Position numbers and translations under genes: made by a program. Under the pieces are notes generated by a model. It ran no database searches and was not told the origin of the DNA. It saw only the letters and a program-made list of their open reading frames with translations. From Persicaria tinctoria (Eukaryota > Streptophyta > Magnoliopsida > Caryophyllales > Polygonaceae), in assembly GCA_037127255.1 (NCBI GenBank), contig JBANSL010000002.1, positions 7,422,001 to 7,486,000 of the forward strand: a DNA stretch of 64,000 nt, in the 5' to 3' direction. Shown in pieces: positions 1-15,662 of the stretch (the first letter of the stretch is position 1; each line of letters starts with the position of its first letter).

Positions 1-70
1 GGACGATGTCAACCGTATTTGATCATCAATGCATACGTACATACATACGTCATACAACAATCAAGCACAA

Positions 71-511
71 CTACTCTACCTCATGTCTCGCCAAGTTAGG
101 TATGAAGCATCTCAAAACCGAGATAGTTGCCCGCCGAAACGAAACTACTCGACTCATCTTAAAACTAACCCACCGATCCCTAACTCTTCGACCGAACCTC
201 GAGCCAACTTCAACCACAACCATGCGGGCGTCCTTGATCGACCTCTGGAGCCGCTGCCTCGTGCCACTCCCCTCATCCACGGAGAAGTGGTAGCTCGTGA
301 GAAACGCTTGTCTCGCGTGCCACAACTCTCTGTCCCGACACGACCTACTTCCGTACCCATCGTGTTGCGGATCGATTATGATTTGCCACATCTCGTCGTC
401 GTCATTGTCATTCCTTTGTTGGGGCTCCGGTAGATTTGTAGCTCCTCGCGGCCTTAGCCTTGACCTAGCAACAATGTCGCGGAGCTTGTAGATCTCCGAC
501 AAGCATGGCAT
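71..511 (-). CDS. Small arginine-rich plant protein, single exon, unnamed
   Basis: An uninterrupted 146-codon frame starts MPCLSEIYKL and ends at a TAG at 71-73. It is rich in Arg and has an acidic patch (NDNDDDE, around residue 34). The central segment RQAFLTSYHF, followed by an Arg/Lys-rich stretch, resembles small plant proteins of unknown function that carry a 'FLxSYxF' core before a basic tail. I cannot attach a name or activity. A TATA-like element (TATATATT on the minus strand, near 583-590) lies about 70 bases upstream of the ATG, which suits a short 5' leader. No intron is needed. Overlapping plus-strand frames are shadows of it. It could still be a chance frame, because this stretch is more GC-rich than its surroundings. 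Confidence 0.55.
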   Translation of the reverse strand: MPCLSEIYKLRDIVARSRLRPRGATNLPEPQQRNDNDDDEMWQIIIDPQHDGYGSRSCRDRELWHARQAFLTSYHFSVDEGSGTRQRLQRSIKDARMVVVEVGSRFGRRVRDRWVSFKMSRVVSFRRATISVLRCFIPNLARHEVE

Positions 512-785
512 CTCGATCTTAGCCAGTCGAAGTAAACAAATTAAATAAAATCATGCAGATATTTGGTTTCGATCTGTATGAATATATATGAGAAGGGTTA
601 GCTAGGCTTATGCTAGTTGTTGTGATAAAGGAAGAATTGGTGAACCAAAGAAAGAATTAAACCTTCATCGTGTGCAAGTTTGGTGGCAGTCGACTTACTA
701 CCAACCTTGAAGACTTGTGTATATACTCTCTGGTCTTACCAAAACTCAAAATTTGTTGTATCCATGCTTTGTGTGTAATTTAATA

Positions 786-999
786 CTCCCTCCGTAGATA
801 AATAATGTGGAAAAAAATGGACCAATGAAAAAAAAATATTATGGAAAATTAGAGTATTAATAGAATATCTTGGAAATCAAATATAATTAATGAGATTAAT
901 TGATAAAATTAGAATTTTTTGTCAATAATTAGGTTCAAATGGACAAATATTTTGTTACAAGAAAAAGTAGCCAAAAGGACAATTGTTTCGTTAAGGGAG
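786..999. mobile_element. Stowaway-like MITE
   Basis: The terminal sequence CTCCCTCCGT at the left end and its degenerate complement (TTAAGGGAG) at the right end are flanked by a TA duplication on each side (784-785 and 1000-1001). The interior is AT-rich and non-coding. The same CTCCCTCCGT-type termini recur at many other places in this window, so this is one copy of an abundant local family. Confidence 0.7.
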
Positions 1000-1001
1000 T
1001 A

Positions 1002-1716
1002 ACAGTTGTCTAACCTATGCCTCCTACTTAATTGTGAAAGAAGATCCTAAATTAAATGAATGAACCCTTCAAAAACATATTCGTTACATCACTCATCTGA
1101 ATCTGTGCTCAGCAACAATAATAAAACAAATATAAAAATATGTGCTCAGCAACACCTTAGACAGATAGACAAACAAACATCACAACCTTTCTCAGGTGAA
1201 TATACAACATCAATTACAAAATGATTGTCCTAACAAGTCCAAAGGTTAGTATCCTTTTTCGGGATGGAAAAAATAAAGATCTTTGTCTCACAGTATTAAA
1301 TTTCAACAACAAAAGAAAAAGAAGGAAAAATAACATATCATTTCTATACCAAATACTTAACATTGATCAAATATGGAGGAATAAGGCAAGCAGGAGACTG
1401 ATTCAAGATATAAAACTTGCTTCTCAAACAGTCAACTGTCATTGCGAAAGCGAATGAAAACGAAATAGCAGGACTATAACACATAACTCATCCTTGAACA
1501 ATCTAATCCTCTACAGCAAAACGTAACGAGTACTCTAGGCAAAAGAGGGTAGGACTGCCTTTATGGACGAATGCAAGAATGAAAAAATCATGAACAAATG
1601 AATGCCAAAGCTAATCAAGATCTGTACCAGTATACATCATCCAAGAAAAGTGTTTAGGTATAAGTGTCTCGACGCTACTGACATCAGAAAAAAATAGGAG
1701 CAAAGAATTAATTACT
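1002..1716. other. Spacer and 3' UTR side of the DUF1336 gene
   Basis: This AT-rich sequence contains no convincing coding frame. The part nearest 1717 probably holds the distal 3' UTR and polyadenylation signals of the minus-strand DUF1336 gene. I see no repeat or RNA gene in it. Confidence 0.4.
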
Positions 1717-2276
1717 TCAGCACCCCACAGCGGTGATCAGTTGATAATAGGGACTCGGCATGTAGGCACAATGGTTTGCATGGTACAACCCATCTATGAA
1801 TGCTGAAAATGCTGATTCTGCAGCTTCTTTGGTTCTTCCACATCTAGGAACACAGTTTCCGCGTTTCCTGCGGCTGATCTGCAAGATTTTTCACAAGCTT
1901 ATATAAATAGTTTTAAAAGGGAGCATAATGAATTGAACCCATAAAAGGCTTTATTTAGAGACTGCATAGTACATAAGAAATATCTAGAAGCCTAGAGAGT
2001 TACAAACCCAGCTAAGGACCAGTAGAAAAGACTTGATATCTCAGAAACAATTCCGAGTGGGAATTTTTTTTCAAGAGATTTTGCGTCAGATATCACTATC
2101 AATTTGGATTCTTCTTTTCATTAGTGATAACGTCTAAGATCTTTAATGACAATATAAATCAGAATCATAAAGGCAAAAGCAGAAGCACGAATACTTTAGT
2201 TGCTACCTCTAACCTATGAGAAAAAAATATCATCATCCACAAATTCCACTGAAGAAAAGCATTTATGCACTCACCT

Positions 2277-3245
2277 CTAGTTTGCATCCTTGAAATCGTC
2301 CTCGTCATCACTAATGCTATTGGCATGTGATGAAACGGATGAGCCACCTTCCTGATTACTCTGAGCAATGTCCTGATTATTTTGTTGAAGAAGATGGGTG
2401 AAACGCAAACCTTGTCCAAGAGACTTCCAAAGTCGCGTGGGGAGAGAAGATGGAGAATTGACAGCATTTGCTTCAGTAAGAAATTCAAATAACTCAGCTG
2501 AAGCCGGATCAAGCTCAGAAAACCTAAAAGCTCCTAAAATTTGCTCAGGAAGTTCAGATTCTGCTTGGCTCTCAATAAGGAAAGCTAAATCAACGGTAAG
2601 GGAGGTGATGTAACCGAAGGCTAGATGAACAATAGCACTAGCTACCACGGATGATCCAATGTCAATATCAACCTCTATGAAGCTTTCTTCTACAGTATAT
2701 TTACAAGAAAGGGCTCGGCCGATTATGCAAATGGCCTGTTCTCCAACCGCTTTTCTCACTATCCAAGGACCCTTTACGATATTTGCAATTAATTTCAGCC
2801 TTGACGCCTTAAATTTTTCATCTCCAGTAATGAACTGATGCATCAAGTTGCCCTCCGGGATGGGGGCAGTAGATGCGAAATATGCAATAGCACTATAGTT
2901 TTCCTTGCTTGGAACTTGAAGATTGAATGCCCATACAAAGGGCTTGTCACCATCTGGAAACTCTTGCTCGATTGCCTTCTTGACCCTGTTATTTGGTTGC
3001 TTTAAGACATCCCCTATCTTTGTAGAACTTCTGATCCAATCAAAACCCAAGGGTTTCAACAGATAGTCACCAGCAGGAATTTTGATCCTAGTGGAAAAGT
3101 ATTCTGGACCTCTGACCATGAATTTATCTCCTGGCGGAGAAGCCCAGCCATTTGGGCAATTCTCTGGGTCAAGAAGTGGAACAGAACCCCCAGATTTCAC
3201 TCTTTTAATCCATCCAGGCTCGTCGTTTCCATCATGGTTGGCCAT
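2277..3245 (-). CDS. DUF1336 / EDR2 C-terminal domain protein
   Basis: This single-exon CDS of 322 aa begins MANHDGNDEPGW and ends FKDAN. The sequence reads through the DUF1336 (EDR2_C) domain from about residue 25 to 245, including GWASPPGDKFMVRGPEYF near the start, then FVWAFNLQVPS, and IVKGPWIVRKAVG in the middle. Family knowledge: the domain is the C-terminal part of ENHANCED DISEASE RESISTANCE 2. Short proteins with DUF1336 alone, like this one, exist in most plants, and their biochemical role is unsettled. There is no START or PH domain and no signal peptide. The C-terminus is Ser/Asp-rich. The 5' UTR is probably split: a donor near 4401 joins an acceptor near 3264 (minus strand), just upstream of the ATG. 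A second intron seems to start six bases after the start of the stop codon (AGAG|GTGAGT) and end at 1879, so the transcript has introns in both UTRs. Confidence 0.9.
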   Translation of the reverse strand: MANHDGNDEPGWIKRVKSGGSVPLLDPENCPNGWASPPGDKFMVRGPEYFSTRIKIPAGDYLLKPLGFDWIRSSTKIGDVLKQPNNRVKKAIEQEFPDGDKPFVWAFNLQVPSKENYSAIAYFASTAPIPEGNLMHQFITGDEKFKASRLKLIANIVKGPWIVRKAVGEQAICIIGRALSCKYTVEESFIEVDIDIGSSVVASAIVHLAFGYITSLTVDLAFLIESQAESELPEQILGAFRFSELDPASAELFEFLTEANAVNSPSSLPTRLWKSLGQGLRFTHLLQQNNQDIAQSNQEGGSSVSSHANSISDDEDDFKDAN

Positions 3246-3263
3246 TACAAATCAAAATATTCT

Positions 3264-4401
3264 GCTGCATTGCATATGAATAATAAGAGAATAGCAAAGC
3301 AGATTGTTGGACAATAAATTTACTCAATAGTTCAAATTATAAACAAGGCTAAGATAATAATCAATTCTGACCCATAAAGCACGGGCAAAGCTTATATAAA
3401 GATTACTAATTTCTATCCTGAAGAAACAACTCAAAGAAATGGTTTCTTCCCATAGAGCATGGACACACCAATAAGCAACTTAGTATATAATGAACAATAT
3501 ATCAAGCAAAGAGATCAAAGCATAGGAATCAAGCTCACACACTCCAGCTTTCAGAAGTTACCTCTAATTATCCAGTCAGATGACCGGGAATGATCATAAT
3601 TTTCTGTCAAAATTACCTCTAATTTTTAAGTTCTATCAAGGAAAGCATCAACTGAAGGGTAATACATTCCTGGTAGATCATACACTACACTCTCTTAGAC
3701 ATGAATGCTAAGAAAAAAAACTGGCTTTGTAGCTTCTTAAAACTGGTCAATATCCACCAATCTGGATTTGAGCATCTTCTTTCAACTAAGCCAGATGAGA
3801 CAAGTCAGCACTTTCAGTCAGACAAAACATCTACTAGTGAAGCACCACCAACAAGCTTCATGAAGATGGAAATCATTCAGACTATCACATATTCACATGC
3901 ATCAAACTAATGTGGATAGAAAAGGCTTCATAGACTACAAGGATATAATTGGGCTCTATTTCCATAAGCAAGGTAAAAGATTTGGTTTGTTGATCATCGA
4001 TATAATTGGGAGATTAACTGCAATAATCAGTGAAACAACCATCAGGTCTCCAATCAGTTTAGCTTTATTTGGGGAGCTGAGTAAAATCCAACAGCTGAAA
4101 AAAGAGAGCTATAATTAGGGTCATCTCCTGACATTGATGTGATTCCATATCCAAATCGGGCAGGCAAAAGGGAACAATCAGAAACAGGTTAATCTAACCG
4201 CGTAAAATAACAATTGAAGCAAACACCCAGATTCGCGAAACAGAGAACATTCATTAAAACCTAATTTTCAATCAACGCAAAAGTCAAAATTACAATAAAA
4301 GATGCATGATTTCCGTATTTCCACATCACAAATGATCAGATAACCGAATCAATTTCACATATCAGGAAACAATTGAAAGAACAAAAGAGAAAAAACAGAC
4401 C
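3264..4401 (-). other. Probable 5' UTR intron of the DUF1336 gene
   Basis: On the minus strand a donor-like CTACTGAG|GTCTGT near 4402 and an acceptor AATGCAG near 3264 bracket a stretch of 1.1 kb with no supported coding frame. The upstream exon would run from roughly 4402 to 4570, where the sequence is purine-rich, as in many plant leaders. This is inferred from splice-site shape only. Confidence 0.5.
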
Positions 4402-4574
4402 TCAGTAGCTGAGAGTGGTCGCCAGACCGAGAAATTCAGGGTGATCAATGATTGAAGAACAGAGAAAAACGAGGTGAGACGTAAAAGGGGGAAACTGAAA
4501 AAGGAGGAGGAATCTCTTCCTTCCCTCTTCCCGGAGGAACAAACAATCTAAAAGAGGGAGATGAATGAATGGAT

Positions 4575-5960
4575 GAACCCTAAAATTTAATAATTTGGTT
4601 GAAATTGGGGGCCTGAATCATGGACGAGATAGGGAAACAGAGCAAGAAGACGTGACATTTTCCCAGATTTTTTCATCAACTTTTTTTTTTCCGTGTACGG
4701 AGTATTTATTTAATTAATTAATTAATTTTGCTTTCTTAATTTGATTCCTCTTATTTTGTAGATTATTTTATACTGTTAGTGTTACGTGTAGATTGGTCCA
4801 TTTGAATAAATCATTTGTTGCATTAGTGCAAATCCGAACATGGAAAAAGGCCACTGAAATCTTCCGTTCATTTGGAAATAAAAATATGAGGATGGTATTA
4901 TCAAAAATAAAATAAAATATGAGGATGGATTTCAATTTGGAAAAGAAATACGATAAAAAAAAATATAAAACAGTTAATCCAAATATATAAGTTAAATTAA
5001 TAAACATTGTAGAATTAGAAACGCATTTATTATTAGAGAAGCATTCAATATTTACGGCATTCATGATTATCTTCAAATATTAGAGGAATGTTAACATTTG
5101 AATGGTAAGATGGAAAAAGGTCAATCAAACCATCTTAGCTTGGAGTATTGTATAAACAAATGCAATGGTTTTGACCCAAAAAAAACAAATGCAATGGTGA
5201 TCAATGACTCGTTGCCATAATGGTAAAGAAGAGAGGTGATCCTTATAAAAGGTTAAAGGGGTCCAAATCTCACTCCTTATACAATTTGTGCAGGGAGTGC
5301 TCAAACCTTCGTTGACTTGCTACCTGATTTAGTGGTTCACATCATTTGCAGGCTATGACTTGGACCCATGAATTACTAAATTCTTATAAAAATACAATGA
5401 ACAAATAAGATTGTAATAATAGATATTAAGTCGTGTATTTTAATGTCGTTAGACGGTACAAAACTTAACTAATCAAAATGTCTTCAAATCTACACAAGTC
5501 TTTAGATACAACAAGTGTACATAGAAAAAAAAAATCATAATAGGTTTTGTATGAAACATTCAAATTATTTACCATTATCAATACTGGTTACCAATTCAGA
5601 AGCAATAATGTTGATTTTGTATATCGGATTGCTTTTAGACAGCATGTTCATGAATTATGGGTGTAGTTATTTCATATAAAATTGGGTTAGTTTTTGGTAA
5701 ACTACATTTCATTTGGTCTAAAAAGCATCAACTTTTCTCCTCTATTATAAGCAATCTCTTAATCGTCCTAAACACAACCTTTAACATCGATTTTTTATGA
5801 GTAGAATGTCAATACAAAGAGCATCGAAATGGTTCTCTAAATACGTACCAATGTAAAACAATTAAAAAAAAAGCACGCAATTCGTGGACAACAAAACTCA
5901 AACCTACCGTATCATAATCTACTAGTCACCTACAAAGCATGTTAACACTCCTATAACACA
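4575..5960. other. Intergenic spacer between divergent genes
   Basis: This AT-rich sequence lies between the presumed start of the DUF1336 transcript (minus) and the strictosidine synthase-like gene (plus), so it should hold both promoters. It contains a (TAAT)n run near 4710 and a partial CGGAGTA motif of the Stowaway type near 4697. I see no gene or RNA in it. Confidence 0.4.
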
Positions 5961-8244
5961 ATGAGAGAGCTTAATCACACATTGTCCCCTCTCACCACCT
6001 TGCATTCAATCACACCATCAAATCTTCCAATGGAGGAAAATAAGAGAAAAAGCCATATTTTATCCCAACACCATTTGTTTTTGGTTCTTGTGGTTGCATT
6101 GGGCTTCATCCTCATGGACCCATTTGAGATGGGTCCGGTAGCCAGGAGCGATTTCAAGCCAATAAGGCATGATATCGCCCCTTTCAAGCAAGTGATGGAA
6201 AATTGGCCGAAAGACAATAGAAGTAGATTAAGCCTTGGGAAGTTGGAGTATGTGAATGAGGTTTTTGGTCCTGAATCTTTGGAGTTTGATAGTTTGGGTC
6301 GAGGGCCATATGCTGGTCTTGCCGATGGTCGCGTTGTAAGATGGTTGGGAGAGAATAAAGGATGGGAAACGTTTGCACTTGTAACGGCTAATTGGTATGT
6401 GTTTTTCATTGATACATTTTCCTCATTTGATGTGCATTATTACATTGCAATTGGAAAGGATAAATTTGAAGTGTGGATTTGAAGTTTAAGAACTGGTTTG
6501 CTATTGAGTTTTGTTCATTTTTATTACTATGTTTTATTAGTTATTATTATGATTCGTAGATAAAATATAGAACTTTTGTTTGATTTAGAGAAACAACAGA
6601 TAGAAAAACAAGGGAAGGGGAATATTATTTACTAAACAATACTACTATAAGTTTGTTTTTGTAATATAAGAAAGCGATTCGATTATCAGATAAGTAAATG
6701 GAGAGACAATAGATTAATAAAAATATATAAAAAAAATTGATAGTTTGACACAACTCACAAAGACAAAACAAAACAAAAAAGGATAAAAGCACAACCTACA
6801 CATATGGTTGGAAACTAGACATTATATTCATGCAAAACCTATTTCATAGTACAATTTTTTTTATATGCAGATCACTGCAATAAGAAGATTTTTTTTAAAA
6901 AGGAGGCAAATTTATAGTGTTAAAAAGTATTTAAATTTTGAAAGGTCAGAGAAAGTATGTGCAAGGGGAAACCAATCGACCACACACAAGCAATGGAGGC
7001 ATGAGAAGGAATGTGGGCGCCCATTGGGCCTGCGATTCAACAAACAAACGGGAGACCTTTACATCGCAGACGCCTATTTTGGGCTTCTCGTTGTTGGGCC
7101 CGAAGGAGGCATCGCCAGCCCATTAGTGACCCTCGTCGATGGAGAGCCCATTCTATTTGCCAATGACCTCGACGTCCACAATAACGGCTCCGTTTTCTTC
7201 ACTGACAGCAGCAAACGATACAATAGAGTGTAAGCCCATTTTCTCAACACAATTTTTTATTTTTTATTTTTATAATAAATATGTGCACATCAAGAGGCCA
7301 AAAAATAAACATGTGATGTATCAAGAGGCATAAAATTACATATTCAAAAGCATAGGTTAAAAAGACCGTTATTCATATTAGTGAGCAAAATACATGTCTT
7401 GGATATGTTCGTTTCTTACAAGAATATAAACGTTAACCATAAAATTGCATATTTTGTTTTATTTTTCCTTCTTGAACATTTTGAGTGGTTAACAAAACCA
7501 CGAATAAAGGGCGCTTAAATGCAATTTCATTTGATAAATGGTTGTTGAGTTTGTGCCAAATGATCTAAACTAGGGAAAAGATTATAAAATTTATTCCAAT
7601 TTAATAATAAATGTTTTTTGTTTGTTCAAAATAAATTTTAAAAAGTATAATATGGTGGTTGATGCAGGGACCATTTTTTGATAATACTAGAAGGAGAATC
7701 AACAGGAAGGCTACTAAGATATGATCCACCAACCAAAGAAACACACATTGTGCTAACCAACTTGGCATTTCCAAATGGTGTTCAGCTCTCAAAGGACCAA
7801 ACCTTCCTAGTGTTCACAGAGACAACCAACTGCAGGCTAATGAAGCTCTGGCTCGAAGGCGAAAAGGGTGGGACCACCGAAGTAGTGGCAGACTTGCCAG
7901 GGTTCCCAGACAACGTAAGGATGAACGATAGAGGCGAGTTCTGGGTGGCGATAGATTGCTGTCGAACAGGGCCTCAGGATACCTTCAGCCGGAATCCATG
8001 GATGAGGAGCGTCTACTTTCGACTCCCTTTTCCGATGAACAAGCTGGCAAAGTGGATGGGGACCAAAATGTACACTGTGATCTCGCTGTTTAGCGAAAAG
8101 GGAGAGGTGTTGGATGTGCTTGAAGATCCCGACAGGTCGGTCATGAAGCTGATGAGTGAAGTGAGAGAGGTGGACGGTAAGCTGTGGATTGGGACCGTGG
8201 CTCATAACCACATTGCAACCCTGCCTTATCCTCTTGACAGTTGA
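5961..8244 (+). CDS. Strictosidine synthase-like protein, three exons
   Basis: The exons are 5961-6394, 6945-7229 and 7668-8244, giving 431 aa. The junctions read VTANW/SEKVCARG and KRYNRV/DHFLIILEGE, keep frame, and match the conserved intron positions of the family. The protein has a hydrophobic anchor at about residues 38-53, then a six-bladed beta-propeller with FANDLDV, LAFPNGV and PGFPDNV blade motifs, ending in LPYPLDS. Family knowledge: strictosidine synthase-like (SSL, also 'adipocyte plasma membrane-associated protein-like') proteins are secretory or vacuolar hydrolase-fold enzymes. Most do not make strictosidine, and the substrate here is unknown. An in-frame ATG at 6030 would give 408 aa and keep the anchor. 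I list 5961 because its -3 base is A. Intron 1 contains poly-T tracts and a local AT bias. The bZIP gene converges on it, with 470 bp between the two stop codons. Confidence 0.9.
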
Positions 8245-8714
8245 TTTGCTTTCGAAATCGTCTGTTACGAGAGTTTCGTGATCATTGTACTGTTAATTTT
8301 CGCGATGAAATGATATGGATTGGCACTTCTGCAGTAGAAATAATGCTGAGTTTCCTCTTACTGAACAATTTCTTGAAACCTGTAGACAGATCAGTGTGCA
8401 GCTTATAGTGAATATATACCACAAGATTTGGAGGCCTGGTTCGGCGAGCTCCTAAAACCGAAACTGCTAGGATTGGAAAGGAAAGATGGAGAGAAATAGC
8501 TCTCCATAGTCCATATGAATATGACAAATCTGAACTTTAACCACATACACTAACTGACATCTTACCTACAATCCAACCCTCCAAGAACAACTTCCAAAAG
8601 ATTAATTTAATACAGCACAGCTCTAAGATATTAATTTAATTGGCAAAGTCGTTTGCCAGAAGGTAAAATACAGCACAATTCAGAAACCTAGAAGTACACC
8701 TACAAAACAGAAAT
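8245..8714. other. Convergent 3' region of the SSL and bZIP genes
   Basis: This stretch of 470 bases between two facing stop codons must hold the 3' UTRs and poly(A) signals of both genes. The two transcripts probably end close together or overlap. I see no coding frame or repeat in it. Confidence 0.5.
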
Positions 8715-13006
<4,292 letters not shown>

Positions 13007-13624
13007 TCTACACACAAGCTGAAACCAGGAAACCCTAACGGAATACAAATTGAACCGAATTTGGTTCAAATACACAGAGATGAGCAGAAATTACAGGATA
13101 TAAGGAATCAAAACGTGGATTGCGAGCAGAGGAATCGGAGAGTGGAGAAATGGAACAAGATTATGCGAAATTCTCAGGGAATTGGACAGCTTGGTCCAGG
13201 TGGGAAATCAGATGGGAGGGTCGGAGGGAGGAAGGAGAGAGAGAATCGGAATAGAGGAAGAAGAGAAAGAGAGAGAAGGGCATGTTGATGGGGTGGGCCC
13301 AGGGGTATAATGGTTGATCACGTGGATGTGATACATTACAATGTACGTATCAATTGCAAAATTTGATCTTAAGTTGTGTGCCTTGTTTGACAATGCTTAT
13401 AACATGTAACTATGTAAGAGTATCCGTGTGAGTTTCCATTCCTTTAACTCCACTTTTTATATTTTTCTCTCCTTACAAATCTCAATACAATTTTTCATCA
13501 TCATCCCTTAAAACCCTATTTTATCTTTTTATCGGGACCCACCTCTTTTTTTCCTCTCTCTCCTGTTGGCCCACCTTCTCCCATATTTCTTTCTCTCTCC
13601 CGGTTGGTTTTTAAAGATTTCTTA

Positions 13625-13966
13625 GAGCATCAGCAACGGTGGGGAGCTAGCCTCCCCACTTTACTTTTTTCACCCATTTGGGCAACCCGACTATTGTAGA
13701 CAACCTCCCGATTTCTGGGGTGCCTCAATATATTGGGAACCTTCCCAAATCCGAAACCAATAAAATGAGGCCACGTGTCCCTATAATAATTCTTTTTTCT
13801 TTCTTTTTTATTTGATGTGAGATGGAAAAAGTGATTTGGGGAACCCGACTATTGTGGGAAGTGAAAATGAATTGGGGAGGGTTGAAAATAAAGTTAGTGA
13901 AAAGTGAGGTGGACGAATGATAAATGGAGAGAGAAGTTTTGGGGCACCCCACCATTGGGGATGCTC
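13625..13966. mobile_element. PIF/Harbinger-like (Tourist-type) MITE
   Basis: The inverted termini GAGCATCAGCAACGGTGGGG and its near complement ACCCCACCATTGGGGATGCTC are flanked by TTA on both sides (13622-13624 and 13967-13969). The length is 342 bp. A TTA target duplication and a terminal repeat of about 20 bp point to PIF/Harbinger. It lies a few hundred bases upstream of the bZIP leader. The interior repeats the phrase 'aacccgactattgtgg' twice. Confidence 0.8.
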
Positions 13967-13969
13967 TTA

Positions 13970-15645
13970 GTAACAAACCTGTCAAATCGTTCATAAACCC
14001 ATCCCCATCTTCTTCAATTTTTTATTATTTTGTTCCTTGTTTTGGGCTTAAGACATTTGTGGGTGCTCTAAGAGAGGGGATTACAAATTTACATATTGAT
14101 AGTGCATAGCATAAATATGAATTGGTATAAAAAAGATGATAGTATAAATTCTAATTAGATAATTTAGAGTACGATTAAAATCTTAAAGATCGCTCTATAT
14201 TTATTTATTTTAAATTATTGACCATATGTTTATTTTACTCCTATTCGGAAAATTATAATGAAACCTAATCAGGATGGGATGGTTGAGAAGATAAACTATG
14301 ACTCAATTTTACAAGAAACACTTTAATCTCTTATTGTAAATATAAAGGGTTCGTATGAGACGGAGTTAATAAACTGACTAAAATTATAAACAGGGTAAAA
14401 TTTATAAACTGTTGGTAAAAGTAGTTAAAAATTTATGAAAAAATATAAACTCCGTATGGGGCGAAAAACAGTTTATTTGTAAAAAGTGGAGTTTATTTAG
14501 TTTTTATTAGGGGTATTGTGGTACTTTCAAACCAAATAAGATAAAAGAGCAGGGGTAAATTTGTAATTGTGGGAAAATAAACCCCTAAAAAAGCTGCCTT
14601 GGCCGACTTCTAAATAAACCACAAATTTTAATCGGTTTTCGACTTTTATTGGCTCCCATACCCCACTTAAACCAGTTAAATTTTTTAACCCCTAGAAATT
14701 ACTAATTTCAACCGGTTTCTGAGGGCAACCATACACAGCCAAAGTGTTTTAACTAGTTGAAAGAGTTAAAAATTATATAAAATATTGATTTTTTAATTAT
14801 TATTTTCTACATTATAATACTTAGGGGATTGGGAAAAAGTAAAACGTCTTATATTTACATCCCGTTCACTTTTATTTATCGTTTACTATTCATACGCGTT
14901 TTCTTAAAATGATAAAAAAAATATCAAATATTAAAATTTTAATTAATTTTTTTAGTAATCTCATAGTTTTTAGTAATAGGTAAGATCGAGATTATTCAAA
15001 AAAAAAATATTTATATAGTTTTTAAGTATCATTCTTAGAAAAAACGTGCGTGAATAGTAACGACAAATAAGAGTGAACGAAGAACCATTGATGTCGAGAA
15101 AAAGAAAAAATAAAAGGTGTTTTGACATAAATCTCTCAAATAGAATTTGAGGTAACATTTAGTATTTGATTTGTGAATTTGGTGTTACATAAAGTGAAAA
15201 GTAGTAGTAATGCGCAGTAGCCAAGAAAACGATTTAGATTGATACCAATGTCACTCGTGTAAATATACTAAATTATTTAAGTTTTAACTTAGTTTTTTAA
15301 ACAATTTTGAAACTCATATTCACTTTGTAAATGAATATAACCGACCAACTTATTAAAACCCATTCCTGCAAAAATGACTAGAACACTCTCTTCAAGCTCG
15401 AAACCAGCCAATTTATCAAACAATATGGTTGATAATGAAATGAATGTGAAGAGATAAAAAAAGAATCACACATTGAGTATATGAACAAAGAAGCCTTATT
15501 ATATAAGTTAATGGGTTACTCCTCCTAATGCCAATTGGTTTTAGGATGAAACCCCGCTAGGCTTATGTACTAGTCTATTAGGGCAAGGGGCGCGTGCATA
15601 TGTGCACTGTGCACACGACCCCCGATCTCGAGTCGTAACAGACTT
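13970..15645. other. AT-rich intergenic spacer with a decayed MITE
   Basis: No supported gene lies here. A degenerate Stowaway-type element occupies about 14857-15085 (CCCGTTCACTTTTATTTATCG at one end, its complement-like CGACAAATAAGAGTGAACG at the other). The stretch from 14345 to 14745 starts GGGTTCGTATGAGACGG and ends near GGCAACCATACACAGCC, which could be another worn element. I could not define its ends. Confidence 0.4.
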
Positions 15646-15650
15646 TAATA

Positions 15651-15662
15651 TGGTATCAGAGC
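15651..15662 (+). repeat. Primer-binding site of an LTR retrotransposon remnant
   Basis: TGGTATCAGAGC is the complement of the 3' end of initiator methionine tRNA, the primer used by most plant Ty1/copia elements. It follows an LTR-like 3' end (TAACA and a ten-base spacer). No gag or pol frame follows, so only the left junction of a dead element remains, in the plus orientation. The upstream 150-200 bases would be the LTR. Confidence 0.7.

Noticed and set aside
3701..4118. Two short plus-strand frames
   Set aside because: They lie in the presumed 5' UTR intron of the minus-strand DUF1336 gene and have no family resemblance.
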